Source: Rhodocyclaceae bacterium | Lineage (GTDB): Bacteria > Pseudomonadota > Gammaproteobacteria > Burkholderiales > Rhodocyclaceae | Reading direction: 5' to 3' | Assembly: GCA_023150275.1 (NCBI GenBank) | Contig: JAKLLG010000009.1 | Span: 1-64,000 of the forward strand | Length of the DNA: 64,000 nt | Shown: in pieces, positions 17,282-26,900 of the stretch | How positions within the stretch are numbered: the stretch's first letter is position 1 | How the letters are laid out: each line of letters opens with the position of its first letter | Program-made: the position numbers and the translations under genes | The notes under the pieces: model-generated | What the model was told of the DNA's origin: nothing | The model's input: the letters and a program-made list of their open reading frames with translations, nothing else | The model's database searches: none

Positions 17282-18952
17282 TCAGGCGCTGGCGCCTTCC
17301 TTCAGCGCGCGGCGCAGGATCTTGCCGACGTTGGTCTTCGGCAACTCGGTGCGGAATTCAACATGGTGCGGCACCTTGTAGCCCGTCAGGTTATCCCGGC
17401 AGTGGGCGATCACGGCTTCAGCGGTCAGTCCCGGATCCTTCTTGACCACGAACACCTTGACCGCCTCACCGGATTTCGCATCCGGCACGCCAACCGCAGC
17501 CACCTCCAGCACCCCCGGGTGCATGGCAACGACATCCTCGACCTCGTTGGGATATACGTTGAAGCCGGAGACGAGAATCATGTCCTTCTTGCGATCGACG
17601 ATGCGGAAGAATCCCTGATCATCCACTACGGCAACATCGCCGGTGCGGAGGAATCCATCCGGCGTCATCACCTTGGCGGTTTCATCCGGCCGGTTGTAAT
17701 AGCCCTTCATCACCTGCGGCCCGCGGATGCACAGTTCACCCGGCTGGCCATGCGGAACTTCAATGCCGCTGTCGTCGAGAATGACGACCTCGGTCGACGA
17801 GATCGGCAGGCCGATCGAGCCGTTGTACTCCTTCAGGGTGAGCGGATTGATCGTTGCCGCTGGCGACGTCTCGGTAAGGCCGTAGGCTTCAAGCAGCGGC
17901 TTGCCGGTAACCTGCTTCCATTTTTCCGCAACCGCCTTCTGCACCGCCATGCCACCACCCAGCGTTACCTTGAGATTCGAAAAATCGAGGTTGCAGAATT
18001 CCGCATTGTTGAGCAGCGCGTTGAACAGCGTGTTGACGCCGGTCACCACCGTGAACTTGTGACTACCCAACTCCTTCACGAAGCCGGGAATGTCCCGCGG
18101 ATTGGCAATCAGCACGTTCTTGGCACCGATCTGGAAGAAGGTGAAGCAGTTCGCGGTCAGCGCGAAGATGTGATACAGCGGCAGGGCCGTGATGATGCAC
18201 TCCTCGCCTTCCTTGATCGCCGGCTTGATCCACGCGTAGGCCTGCAGCACGTTGCCGACAATATTGCGATGGAGCAGCATCGCGCCCTTCGACACCCCCG
18301 TGGTTCCGCCTGTGTATTGAAGGAACGCGAGATCCTCGTGACCGATCTCGACCTTGCGCAACTCCGCGCCAGCTCCCTTGCCAAGCACCGAATTGAGCGA
18401 CACCGCCTTGGGCAGGCTGTAGTGGGGCACCAGTTTCTTGACGTACTTGACGACGAAATTGACGATAGCCCCCTTGAGGCCGCCGAGCATATCGCCCATC
18501 TTGGTAAGCACGACGTGCTTCACCGGCGTTTTGTCGAGAATTTCCCCGAGCGTCGCCGCAAAGTTCTCCATGATGACGATAACGTCAGCGCCCGAATCCT
18601 TGAGCTGGTGCTCCAATTCGCGCGGCGTGTACAGTGGATTGCAGTTGACGACCACGTAACCGGCACGCAAGGCGCCGAACATGCAGACTGGGTACTGCAG
18701 CGTATTCGGCATCATCAGCGCCACACGCGCGCCTTGTGGCAGCTTGACGACTGACTGCAGCCAGGCAGCAAAATCACGGGAAAGGCGGTCGACCTCGCCA
18801 TAGGTCAATTCCACACCCATGCTGACGTAGGCAACCTTGTCGCGGTATTTGGAAACGCCCTGCTCGAAGAGATCGGCGATCGACTTGTAGGTATTCAGGT
18901 CGATTTCTGCAGGAATACCCTCCGGGTAGCTTTTCAGCCAAATCTTGTCCAT
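17282..18952 (-). CDS. fadD: Long-chain acyl-CoA synthetase
   Basis: ATP-dependent activation of long-chain fatty acids to acyl-CoA, feeding beta-oxidation and possibly the wax-ester/PHA genes further along. 556 residues. Adenylate-forming motifs: the P-loop-like [31 protein letters not shown], the FadD linker and signature [28 protein letters not shown], and the C-terminal Lys region [15 protein letters not shown]. The ATG at 18952 ([17 protein letters not shown]) is the standard FadD N terminus and has AGGAGG upstream. Confidence 0.95.
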   Translation of the reverse strand: MDKIWLKSYPEGIPAEIDLNTYKSIADLFEQGVSKYRDKVAYVSMGVELTYGEVDRLSRDFAAWLQSVVKLPQGARVALMMPNTLQYPVCMFGALRAGYVVVNCNPLYTPRELEHQLKDSGADVIVIMENFAATLGEILDKTPVKHVVLTKMGDMLGGLKGAIVNFVVKYVKKLVPHYSLPKAVSLNSVLGKGAGAELRKVEIGHEDLAFLQYTGGTTGVSKGAMLLHRNIVGNVLQAYAWIKPAIKEGEECIITALPLYHIFALTANCFTFFQIGAKNVLIANPRDIPGFVKELGSHKFTVVTGVNTLFNALLNNAEFCNLDFSNLKVTLGGGMAVQKAVAEKWKQVTGKPLLEAYGLTETSPAATINPLTLKEYNGSIGLPISSTEVVILDDSGIEVPHGQPGELCIRGPQVMKGYYNRPDETAKVMTPDGFLRTGDVAVVDDQGFFRIVDRKKDMILVSGFNVYPNEVEDVVAMHPGVLEVAAVGVPDAKSGEAVKVFVVKKDPGLTAEAVIAHCRDNLTGYKVPHHVEFRTELPKTNVGKILRRALKEGASA

Positions 18953-19002
18953 CTGTCCTCCTAAGGATTGGTGTTGTCTTCGGGTTTGGTTTTATTCTCG
19001 AC

Positions 19003-19027
19003 GGCCCGGCTATCCAAATTCCGGGCC
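19003..19027 (-). terminator. Possible terminator after the CBS-domain gene
   Basis: GGCCCGG (19003-19009) and CCGGGCC (19021-19027) form a 7-bp GC stem with an 11-base loop, 18 bases past the CBS-protein stop. The following T content on the minus strand is weak, so termination is uncertain. Confidence 0.4.
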
Positions 19028-19045
19028 ATCCGTAACAAAGCCCGC

Positions 19046-19498
19046 TCAGCCGGCAGCCTGCTCGCCGTCCGGCCAGTTGCGGATGTAGTTCTTCAGCATC
19101 TTGTTTTCGAAGCTCTGCTCTTCCAGGACGGCTTTTGCAACGTCGAGAAAGGAGATCACGCCTTGCAGCACGCCGGCTTCCATTACCGGCAGATAGCGGG
19201 AATGCTTTTCGATCATCAGGCGACGCAGTTCGTCGACTTCCATCGACGGATCGACCGTCACCGGATCGCGCACCATCACATCTTCCACGCGCGCGTCGTC
19301 GAGCTTGCCCTTGCTCGCATTCACGGCCTTGATCACTTCGCGGAATGTGAGCATGCCGACCATCCGGCCGCTGCTCATGACCACCAGCGAGCCGACATCC
19401 TGATCGGCCATTGCCGTGATCGCCTCGGCCAGTTTCTCTTCCGGCGTCGCCGTAAAGAGCGTCGAGCCCTTGACGCGCAAAATTTCCCGCACTTGCAT
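19046..19498 (-). CDS. Paired CBS-domain protein
   Basis: 150 residues made almost wholly of two CBS domains. The first (about 1-65) is VREILRVKGSTLFTATPEEKLAEAITAMADQDVGSLVVMSSGRMVGMLTFREVIKAV by its parts; the second (about 75-135) includes VEDVMVRDPVTVDPSMEVDELRRLMIEKHSRYLPVMEAGVLQGVISFLDV split around HSRYLPV. Such stand-alone pairs bind adenosine nucleotides and regulate partners; no partner is evident. The ATG at 19498 fits the family N terminus better than the upstream ATG at 19519. Confidence 0.85.
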   Translation of the reverse strand: MQVREILRVKGSTLFTATPEEKLAEAITAMADQDVGSLVVMSSGRMVGMLTFREVIKAVNASKGKLDDARVEDVMVRDPVTVDPSMEVDELRRLMIEKHSRYLPVMEAGVLQGVISFLDVAKAVLEEQSFENKMLKNYIRNWPDGEQAAG

Positions 19499-19685
19499 GA
19501 TAATTCCCCTGACGCGCACGTTATTCGTATTCGACTATCGCGATGGCGACAGATCTGCAGTCGGATGCTATCTGATAAGGCCACATTCGGAAAGCCTTGC
19601 GTTATGCGCAACCGAAGCTGGGGTTTGCGTATAACTTCAGACAGGGTCTGGCGGATCGCATCGCAGACCGGCGATACGAAAAATC

Positions 19686-20798
19686 CTAGCGATATACCAG
19701 ATTGGTAACTCGCTGCTCAGTAATATAGCCATTGTGGTCGGTATGCCGAACGCGAATTGGCAAGTACCCCATTTCGGGAACGAGATAGAGTTCAATCCTA
19801 ACGCCATCACTAGTGCTCACCCCCTCTGGCTGCAGGCTAATCCTGGTGACACGAATCTCTCCCAAAGGAGGCAAGGTTTCAGTGCCGCCCGGCTCAACAC
19901 GATAGGAATAGGCTGCGTAGGTCTTTCCATCAGAGAGCAAAATTTTCCCGCCACGAGGGTTCGGTGGTTGCAAGCTGAAGTGGTAGAGCAGGCTTTGGCG
20001 GTCCAAGAGGCCATCGCGAAATCGCCCCGAGCGTGGGCGGTCTCCACCCTCTGCTGTGATTTCACTGGAACTTTTCAGAAAGAGCATGTTGCTCGCAAGA
20101 TGACCGCGCGCATCGAAAACCTCGGGGCTAAGCCCCTGAGGAGTGATAACCCCCGAGACCGAAAGGGAAGCGGGATCATCTTCAAGAAGCGCAGCGCCAG
20201 CAGGCGCTAGCTGGACGACGATGCCATAGTGCGCATCACTGGCTGAGTAGATTGCCCGCCCTGTGGTTGCACTCGATCGATCATCGCCTGCGAAAAGCTC
20301 GAACTGCATTTCAACATAGCTGAAACCCGCCGAGCGTCCCGTTGCCGCTACGCTAGTAATTGCCGAAGCACCGTGAGCGCCCGGAGATGCAAGCTTGCTA
20401 CTTCGTGGACGCTCCATCTGGGTCGGAACTGATGATGCGCCAGGCATACTGTTTCTCGATTTTTCTGCATCGGCGCTTTGGTCGCGGCTGCGTTCACGGC
20501 GTGAAGCCCGGGAGGAAGCCGCCTTGGGAACTGATATGGCGCTGCTGAGAGGTTCGCCGCTGGCGGTCTCGGGCGGCGTCAGCGAATCACGATCTCTCGC
20601 CACGAGCCGAGCCTGCAAGCTGGGTAATGCGGCCGAACCAGGAGCCTTTGGTACAGGACTGAGCGTTGCAAGCACGAGTACATGTACCATCATCGAAAGC
20701 AGGCAAGCGAGGGCAAGTCGCCGGTACGACACCGCATGGTCATTGCCACAAACAAGCGATTCCATCGAAGTCATTTCGAGAACAACCCGAGACGTCAT
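19686..20798 (-). CDS. DUF3108-domain protein with an N-terminal membrane anchor
   Basis: About 370 residues. One helix near 28-46 (LALACLLSMMVHVLVLATL) acts as an uncleaved anchor. A long Ser/Arg/Pro-rich spacer (about 50-150) leads to a C-terminal beta-rich domain (about 155-370) with DUF3108 features: QSLLYHFSL, GGKILLSDGKTYAAYSYRV and YLVPEMGYLPIRVRHTDHNG. DUF3108 proteins are periplasmic, possibly lipocalin-like, and of unknown function. The start is uncertain: ATGs at 20798, 20774 and 20765 are in frame and none has a strong ribosome-binding site. It lies downstream of the pilY1 terminator, so it is probably separate from the pilus operon. Confidence 0.75.
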   Translation of the reverse strand: MTSRVVLEMTSMESLVCGNDHAVSYRRLALACLLSMMVHVLVLATLSPVPKAPGSAALPSLQARLVARDRDSLTPPETASGEPLSSAISVPKAASSRASRRERSRDQSADAEKSRNSMPGASSVPTQMERPRSSKLASPGAHGASAITSVAATGRSAGFSYVEMQFELFAGDDRSSATTGRAIYSASDAHYGIVVQLAPAGAALLEDDPASLSVSGVITPQGLSPEVFDARGHLASNMLFLKSSSEITAEGGDRPRSGRFRDGLLDRQSLLYHFSLQPPNPRGGKILLSDGKTYAAYSYRVEPGGTETLPPLGEIRVTRISLQPEGVSTSDGVRIELYLVPEMGYLPIRVRHTDHNGYITEQRVTNLVYR

Positions 20799-20844
20799 AC
20801 AGCATGCATCCTAGCCGAACCGAGGAGGCGAAATCTCACTAGTA

Positions 20845-20879
20845 GAAAAAAACGGCACCGCATCTGCGGTGCCGTTTTG
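20845..20879. terminator. Strong terminator of the pilE-pilY1 operon
   Basis: AAAACGGCACCGCA (20849-20862) and TGCGGTGCCGTTTT (20865-20878) form a perfect 14-bp hairpin. On the minus strand the stem is followed by further T residues. It lies about 45 bases beyond the pilY1 stop, and it could work in both directions. Confidence 0.9.
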
Positions 20880-20921
20880 GGTAAATCCTTCTGAACCAAG
20901 ACGCTCTGATCGACCCTTCGC

Positions 20922-23900
20922 TCAGTTACGAATCAACTCACGCCATGAATTACGCTTCGTCGGCGTTGCAGAACCGGAAAGCGGTGGCTCATTGACCGGG
21001 AAGCAGTCACCACTCGAGCAGTCCGTTTTCTTCGCAGTACCGAATTTGACGCCGTTTCCTGAAACATAGGCCGTGATACCAGAGGATAGGCTGTCAAACG
21101 CCTTAATTCCAGAGATGTTGGTCGGACTCAAGGCCCCCCCTGTCTGATAGTCGACCCAGTGCTGGTACGTTTTTCCTCCGACATCGCAGGCTGCGAGCGA
21201 CGGAACAGAGGTATTCAGACCGAGGATTCCCAACACGAGGACAGGATCGGTATTGGCCCGCTCACCTGTGACGATGAAATCCATGAACCAGCCTTTCTTG
21301 GTTCCGTAATCGACCGTGTTGCTGGAGTTCAGGAAGACCTTCTCCCCAAGAGCACACAAGCCCTCCGTAATCGCGTCAGTCGGGCAATCGACCTCCGTCA
21401 ATGTCTGCTGAACGAAATCAAGGTTAGCACCTCGCGTCGTCGCACCACCAGGGTTGTCATAGGTCGCCTGTGCAACGGTACGGTCGTCGATGATGCCATA
21501 AAGTGTTTGCTGTGCCGTCGTCGATGAGTCGCTGGCCGCGAGCAGTTGTCCCGTGCCGACCAGAACGATGAATTTACCGCGCGCTTTCGAAATGATGGGA
21601 GTTGTCGTGATCGGTTGACCAACACCAGACACATCCTTCAACGCTGCGAACTTGAATGCCTCGTTACCGGCTGCGCCCATCGTATCGTTGATGTCGAAAC
21701 GCCACAAATTGCCCAGCAAATCGCCCCCATAGACTGCGCCAATCGTTGCATCTGTCAATGGGTTCACCACTTGGGCTGCGATCTTGCCCAAACCACTCGG
21801 CGTCGTCGTGCTACCAGCGCCGGTAGAAATCGGCGACAGCCCGGTGACCTGTGTTCCATCCGAAGCCTTGACGATGTAAAGGCGCCCAATGCCGTCACCA
21901 CCAGCGCCGTCATCATTCGGAATATTGTTGTATCCGGAAGACATCAGAACCACCCACGTTCCATCGCTCAATTTGCCGATCTGCGGCGGCCCATACGAAT
22001 AGCCCATGTCCGCATCGGAGAACTCCCACAGCGCCTTCGGATTGGCAGGATCGGTGATGTCCAGCGCGTAGTAACCGCGGCCGCCACGACCGAGCCCACC
22101 AACGAGGATGGTCTTCCACACCGCCGCCCCAGCGTCGCCGCAGTCTTCAATGCAGACATCACCGACGATGGGCGTTGAATCGATGTAGTAGCGGTGCTTG
22201 TCCCGATACTGCTTGTCTGCGAGACGGTACAGATTCGGCATCACGAACGACGGGATGAATGCCCACCGCTCCTGGCCGATCTGCGTATCGCCCGAAATGG
22301 CCGCTGTAGCCGCTGCGGTCGCCGTCGCGGCGTCAGCCGCCTTCGTCGCATTGGTCGGATCCAGCGATGCGGCAGCACGCGCATTGGCCGCAGCCGTCAC
22401 AAGCGTTTCCGTTGCTGCGACTCCTTTTGCCGCAAACGCATGCAACATACCATCGTTGGCGGCTACGTAGACCATTGCCAGTCGCGACGCATTACTCGTA
22501 CGGAAGGCATCGTAGCCCGGATCAACATAGTTGTTCTGCGGCGATGTCACATAAGAAACCTGGGCATTGACGATGTCACCCAGCACATGTGAGCGCTGCC
22601 GGAAGTACTTCGTGTTGTCCGTTTCAACCCCTTCGTGCGTCCGCTCGCCGCGCAGGTAATTGACGAGATTCGCGCCGGAAGCATGCGAGCTGTCCTGGTT
22701 GGTCGCCGATAGACAAATGTCAGCGGATGAGCACAGGAACTGCGTCAGACCGGTCGGCGACGTCGAGATGTGCGGCATGTTGAAATAGCTGTTTGTTGCG
22801 TAGTTAGCACTGGTGAAGGCCTTCAGCTTTGTAGTCGCGACGCCGGCGTCATACGCCCAGATATTGCGCGCCGAATACGATTTCGCATCGAGTTTGGCCT
22901 GGGCTGACCAGTCAACTGTCGATGACGGCACACCGCTGATCGGATCGAGCGTGACACGAATCAGCTCGCCGATCCAATCCACCGTCGTGTAACCCGCGAT
23001 GAACACGTAGCTGTCGGCCGGCGTCAAAACCGGGCTGCTCACGGAACCCGCTGCAGAAACACCACCGGACGCAGCCACCTGCGCTAGCGTGGCAGAGATG
23101 CTGTTACCGAGCGATACCGGATCCGTCGCGCTGAAGTAGGCACCGCGACCATTGACACCCGCGTGCCAGAGATCATCCACAGCCGTTTGCTCATCGGCTG
23201 CCGGCGCTGGCCAATTGCAGAGACCCGACGACTGCCAAGGACAGACGCCATTGGACGGGTCGGCAGTGATGCCATTGGCCGGCGCATACGGTGCCACGCC
23301 TTTTACGGTCGGAAAATCGCCGCTGGAATCGGTGCTGTAGGTAGGGGAATACTTCATATATCCCGAGACCCCCAAACCCAGCGTGAACGTTGTCATGTGC
23401 TGTGCCGCGTTGGTATCGATCGCGGTCGTCGGCACGTTGTTCATCGGGTCAGACGCCGAACAAAGCACCGAGCCCGTCGTCGCCGGCGGCACAATGGCCC
23501 CAACACAGTTGTTCAGCGCCGTCGTCCTCAGGTCTGTCTTGTAATAGTAGGCCGCCACATCCGCAAGGGTATTCGACGTGCCATCACCGTTGTCGACGCA
23601 GGTAATCGTCTGGTACAGCGGCGATGTGGGCGACGACGGCGAGCAGCCCATCACATTTGCGCTCGAGGTAGTCGTGTTGCATGTCGTCCGGATGTAACTC
23701 GGTGCTGTCGCCGGATCTATTGCTGTGCACGACGCGACAGGCGCTGACGTGTTTATCATCTCCGTGCATGTCGTCTGTACCTTCGTTGCGGGATTGGTGC
23801 CTGCCGTACAGGTCGCAACTGGCACCGGCCCCGACGGATAATCTGCCGTGTAGGTCGTCTGGTCAGTCGATTGGCATGCCACGGCTTTACCTGTTCCATC

Positions 23901-26900
23901 AAAGGTCGGCGGCGTCACGGGGGGACCCGCAGTACCGAGGATGCCTATGGGCGTACAGGTCGGGGCTACGGCAACCCAGCCGGTGTCGGTAATCGGACAC
24001 GTCACGGCGGTCACGTAGGGCGAACCACCCGATGCAGCAACCGGCGTACAAGTAGCGGTGTTGGTCACCACGGGGGCCCTATACGCACAGGTCGTAGCCG
24101 TCGCGACGTTGATCAGTGAGACAGGATCGGTAACCGATGTTGGTGCCGTCGAGCAGTTATCCACCACCGACGCGACCGGTCCGGTAACCACCGGGAACGA
24201 ACCAGCCGTGCAGACGCGTTTCTGCAGAACGGTGTAAGGGCTGGTGGTCGACTCGGCATCCGTGCAGGGCGCACCAACATTGTTCGTCGTCACCACTCCG
24301 TTATAGGAACACTCGCGAGCCGGCCCTGCATAGGGCGAGCCTCCACTCTGAGCAACCGTCGTACAGGAACCGGACGAAACATCGGACCACCCCGAGGCAG
24401 CACCGTAAGCGCAGGAAACTGCCGGACCCACATAGTTCGTCGGCCCCGGCGATGCCGTCTGCGTCGTACAGGACGCCACGTTATTGGAAACCACGGCTGC
24501 CGCGTAGTTGCAATCCACGGCAGGCCCAGTGTAGGGCGACGCCGTCTGGCGATTCGCGGTACAGGTCGTTGCGTTCAGGTTGGTGGCGCTGGCAGTGCCC
24601 GAGTAGGCGCAGCCGATGGCGGGCCCAGACCAAACCGTGCCCGTCGCCGTACCGGAAGATTGCGCAACCGTCGAACAACTGGCCACCGTAGTATTGGCTG
24701 CCGCAGCGTACGAACACTGGACCTGAGGGGCTGCAAACGTCGGTGACTGTTGCGCATAGGTGCAACTTGTAACGTTCGTTGCCGTACCCAGCGCCTGATA
24801 GGCGCACGCATTCGCCGGGCCAGTCCAGACTGTACCTGCGGCGGTGCCGGTGGATTGAGCCACCACCGTGCACGAGTTCTGATTCGTGACCGGAGTTCCG
24901 TTCGTGTATCCGCAACTCGTGTAGGCAAGGTATGGTGGAGCTCCGGAAGGCGCGCCCCACGTGCAGGATGCAACCCCTGCGGTCTGCAGCACGGCAGCAG
25001 CGTAATTACAGGTTACGGAAGGCCCTGTCCAGACGGTTCCATTGGTGGTGCCAGTGCTGGCAGCCACGGGGGTACAGGTCGCAACGGTCGTCGTCGCCGC
25101 CGCCCCGGCGTTGTAGGCGCAATCGGTTCGTGGTGCAGACGCCGAGGGAGATGGCACCACCCAGGTGCAGGACGCCACACCGGCCGTCGTCGTAGGCGTT
25201 GCATCATAGGTGCAGGTGCGCGCCGTATTCCAGACGGAGCCATTCGTCGTCGCCGTCGCGGCCGTTGCGGCCGTACAGGAAGTCTGGTTTGTGGTCGCCG
25301 TCGCCGTCTGGTAGCTGCACTCCGTGTTAGAGGCGGAAGTCGCTGGCGATGGCACGACCCAAGTGCAGGTCGACAGGTTTGTGGTCGTCGATGCCGCGGT
25401 GGTTTCCTTCGTGCAGGTAACACCGGTATTCCATACCTGTCCGTTGGCGGTATTGGTGTTCTTCGCGGCAGTAGTACAGGTCGTCTGACCAGACAACGAC
25501 GTCGCCGTCTGATAACTGCACTCGGTGTTCGAGGCAGATGCAATCGGCGATGGCTTGACCCATGTGCATGTCGACAGGTTCGTGGTCGTCGATGCCGCGG
25601 TGGTTTCCTTCGTACACGTAACCCCGGTATTCCAGACAGAACCGTTCGTGGTAGCAGTTGCCTTGGCCGCAGCAGCGCAAGTCGTCTGGCCGGAAAGTGT
25701 CGTCGCCGTCTGGTAACTGCACTCGGTGTAGGAGGCGGAGTTCGCTGGCGATGGCACAACCCAGGTGCAGGTAGACAGATTGGTGGTCGTCGATGCCGCC
25801 GTCGTTTCCTTCGTGCAGGTAACGCCGGTATTCCAGACCTGGCCATTAGCCGTATTGGTGTTCTTTGCCGCAGCGGTACAAGAGGTCTGCCCTGCAAGGG
25901 TCGTCGCGCTCTGGTAACTGCATTCGGTCTTGGGCGAAGATGCCGCAGTCGCCGGCACCACCCAGGTGCAGGTCGACAGGTTGGTCGTCGCCGTAGGCGT
26001 CGTATCGTACGAGCACACCATCTTGTCGCCGGTCATCGTGCTCGAACCGGTCTGATCCTTGGCCGTGCAGGTCGCCTGGTTGGTCGTTACCGTTGAAGTC
26101 GCGCCATACCCGCAACTCACCGACGGCGAATACGGCGACGAACCACTCTGCGCAACGACAGTGCACGAAGCAACCGCAGCAACCGTCGGGGTCGTCTCGT
26201 AGGAACAGCTGACTGCCTGCCCCACCGTATAGGTTGTCGGCCCCGGGGAAGCAGCGACAACGGAGCAGGAATTCAGCCCACCCGCCACCACCGGTGACGC
26301 ATACTGACAGGTCGTGTTCTTTGTCCACAGTGACGCTGAAACAACAGTCACGGCACCGGTCGTCGTCACCGTGCAGGACGACGCATTGACCCAGCCCGTA
26401 TCAATCCAGCTATCGCCGCCATCCGACGACTCCAATTGCCGCTTCTGCAACTGCCGCGTACTCGATTGCAGCTTGTAAGTGCTGCTCTGCAGCGGATAAC
26501 TGGTACGGGTAACGTTATAGACATTCTTTGTGACGAGCTGTGTGTCCTTTTTGATGTTGAACACCTTCTGCGTGACGAGCTGTGTGTCCTTCTTGATGTT
26601 GAACACCTTCTTCGTCACAAGCTGTGTGTCCTTCTTGATGTTGAACACCTTCTTCGTTACGAGCTGCTCGTTGCGCGTGACGTTGTAAACGCGCTTGTCC
26701 AGCGGCGTGGTTGTTTTCGTCAAGTTATTGATGTAAACGTTGAGCGGCTGCGGCGTCGAGGTAATTAGTGCCGTCCGCTGCTGCAACTGATAGGAAGACT
26801 GGATCAGGTTATAACTCCGGCTCTCCAGATTTTGCGTTGTCTTGTTGAGCGGCGTCGTCTGCGTACGCAATTGCGTCAGGGTTTCCTGGAAGGGGTAGGT

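Noticed and set aside
23595..26691. CRISPR-like appearance of the regularly spaced repeats
   Set aside because: Repeat units are 42 and 201 bp, have no unique spacers, and stay in one reading frame of pilY1.
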